Below are positions 5,985-7,347 of a DNA stretch of 7,347 nucleotides, in pieces. Every line of letters begins with the position of its first letter. Within the stretch, counting starts at the first letter, position 1. The notes beneath the pieces are model-generated. The model saw nothing but the letters and a program-made list of their open reading frames with translations. It was not told the origin of the DNA and made no database searches. This stretch comes from Gemmatimonadota bacterium. Lineage in GTDB: Bacteria; Gemmatimonadota; Gemmatimonadetes; Gemmatimonadales; GWC2-71-9. The position numbers and the translations under genes are program-made. Location of the stretch: NCBI GenBank assembly GCA_003221985.1, contig QHUQ01000072.1, positions 1 through 7,347 of the forward strand, in the 5' to 3' direction.

Positions 5985-7347
5985 ATGAACACGCTACATT
6001 GGCACAGACTGCTCGTCGGGACGGGGCTCCTGGTTCTGCTGGGGGGCATCACCTACAGCTGCAAGGATTTCCTGGACGTGCCCCCCCAAGGGGCGCTGGA
6101 TTCGAAGACGCTCACGAACAGCATCGGGGTCGAAGGCACCCTCATCGCCGCGTACCGGGGCCTCGATTGCACGAATTCGACCAACGCCAACTGGGGCTGC
6201 GCCGCGAGCAACTGGGTGTGGGGCAGCGTGCCGAGCGACGATGCCTACAAGGGGTCGGAGGCGACCGACCAACCCGGCGTCACCGACATCGAGCTGTACA
6301 ACTGGACCACGGGCTCCGCCGACGACTACCTGAACGATAAGTGGAGCGCCGTCTACGAAGGCGTCTTCCGCAGCAACGCGACGCTGCGCCTGTTGCGGCG
6401 GGTGCGGACCGAAAAGCCGAAGGAGATCGACGACGCCACCGCCCACAGCATCGAAGGCGAGGCCCTGTTCCTCCGCGCGCACTATCACTTCGAAGGCATG
6501 CGGTTGTGGGGGACGATTCCGTACTACTTCGAGAACGACACCCTGGATTTCAAAAAGACGAATGTCGGCGTGAACGACACAACCTTGATCCTCGCCGACC
6601 TGGACTCCGCGAGCAAGTTGTTGCCGGCGACGCCCCGCAACGACGAGAAGGGACGAGCCACCAAGTGGACGGCCCTGGCGTACAAGGGCAAGGTGCAGGT
6701 GTACGCCCACGACTATGCGGGCGCGATCACGACCCTGAACGCGGTCGTGGCGAGTGGCGTCTTCGGACTGGAAACGAGCTTCGATCACGTCTGGACCGGG
6801 TTCCAGCAGTTTGCCGACGGCCCGGAGACCATCCTGGCCTACCAGGCATCGGCGAATGACGGCGAGCCGGATGGGAACAACGCGAACTACGGCGAACGCC
6901 TGAATTTCCCGCATTCCGACAGCCCGTTCGGGTGCTGCGGCTTTCACCAGCCGTCACAAAACCTGGTCAATACGTTCGTCGTGGACGACAGCGGCCTGCC
7001 GAAGGCGTTGACGAACCCGGCGTGGAACGCGAGAAACACCAATTATGTGGCGTCGGTCAACGACACGCTCGACCCGCGAGTCGACTGGACGGTCGGCCGG
7101 GATAGCGTGCCGTACAAGGACTGGGGACTCCATCTGCCGAAGTGGATCAGGGCTCCGGGCTACGGCGGTCTGTACAGTCCCAAGAAGAACATCCACGAGA
7201 AGGCCAGTGGCGCCGAGAGCAAGGTGGGGTGGGCACCGGCGCAGCTGAATTCGGTGCACATCCATATCTACCGGTATGCGGATCTGCTCTTGTTGCTGGC
7301 CGAAGCGAACATCGAACAAGGGAATGTCGACGCGGCCAGGCTCCTCG
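5985..7347 (+). CDS. SusD/RagB-family nutrient-binding lipoprotein, 3' end beyond the window
   Basis: The frame is open from ATG 5985 to the window end (454 complete codons). A purine-rich RBS (GGGAAGGGAA, 5971-5980) lies just upstream, 30 bases after the SusC stop. SusD proteins are surface lipoproteins that cap the SusC barrel and bind the substrate. Here a hydrophobic leader (residues 9-22) leads to Cys26 in TYSCKDFLDVPPQG. The Cys followed by KDFLDVPP is typical of SusD, although the lipobox before it (T-Y-S) is atypical. Residues 156-181 (SIEGEALFLRAHYHFEGMRLWG, then TIPYY) are the conserved helical core, with further TPR-like helices at 227-260. IYRYADLLLLLAEA (428-441) is the C-terminal SusD signature, so perhaps 70-100 residues are missing. 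Cys62, Cys72 and the pair Cys317-Cys318 could form disulfides outside the cell. The ligand is unknown; the linked deacetylase hints at an acetylated glycan. Confidence 0.9.
   Translation, partial: MNTLHWHRLLVGTGLLVLLGGITYSCKDFLDVPPQGALDSKTLTNSIGVEGTLIAAYRGLDCTNSTNANWGCAASNWVWGSVPSDDAYKGSEATDQPGVTDIELYNWTTGSADDYLNDKWSAVYEGVFRSNATLRLLRRVRTEKPKEIDDATAHSIEGEALFLRAHYHFEGMRLWGTIPYYFENDTLDFKKTNVGVNDTTLILADLDSASKLLPATPRNDEKGRATKWTALAYKGKVQVYAHDYAGAITTLNAVVASGVFGLETSFDHVWTGFQQFADGPETILAYQASANDGEPDGNNANYGERLNFPHSDSPFGCCGFHQPSQNLVNTFVVDDSGLPKALTNPAWNARNTNYVASVNDTLDPRVDWTVGRDSVPYKDWGLHLPKWIRAPGYGGLYSPKKNIHEKASGAESKVGWAPAQLNSVHIHIYRYADLLLLLAEANIEQGNVDAARLL

Noticed and set aside
5444..6340. 298-residue plus-strand frame spanning the SusC end and SusD start
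   Set aside because: Out of frame with both genes and rich in R/G/H/Q. The SusD start at 5985 with its leader and lipoprotein Cys explains the region.

Overview
The window is GC-rich, with long antisense shadow frames. It pairs a SusC/SusD outer-membrane uptake system with the C-terminus of an FG-GAP/ASPIC (CRTAC1-like) repeat protein. That combination suggests a Gram-negative of the Acidobacteriota, or possibly Gemmatimonadota, rather than a typical AT-richer Bacteroidota genome. The taxonomic call is inference from gene content only.

Layout: (1) Bases 3-746 (+) hold the C-terminal 247 residues of the CRTAC1-like protein, whose start lies outside the window. (2) Bases 734-1695 (-) hold a two-gene operon: a 120-residue carboxymuconolactone-decarboxylase (CMD)-like protein without a CxxC, then an AhpD-like peroxidase-related protein. 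The second gene carries an in-frame TGA exactly where the second cysteine of the AhpD active site belongs. Reading through it gives a continuous 199-residue protein with E-x11-C-x2-U-x3-H. A hairpin with a GGUC loop lies just after the TGA, as expected for a bacterial SECIS element. This is most likely a selenoprotein, and it would be miscalled as a pseudogene or as two short ORFs. (3) Bases 1696-1846 are a divergent regulatory region with an inverted repeat and weak candidate promoters for both sides. (4) Bases 1847-7347 (+) are an apparent operon: an exported YdjC/ChbG-type deacetylase, a SusC/RagA TonB-dependent transporter, and a SusD/RagB lipoprotein that runs off the window end.

The SusC gene is broken near base 3000. 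Its N-terminal signal peptide and carboxypeptidase-regulatory-like domain are in one frame and the plug and barrel in another. The roughly 40-50 residues that normally join them, including the TonB-box region, are missing. This is either a real deletion or an assembly or cloning error.

Functionally, the right half looks like a glycan acquisition locus: SusD binds, SusC imports, and the deacetylase removes acetyl groups outside the cytoplasm. The left half looks like a thiol/selenol redox operon. There are no tRNA or rRNA genes, CRISPR arrays or insertion sequences that I can recognise.
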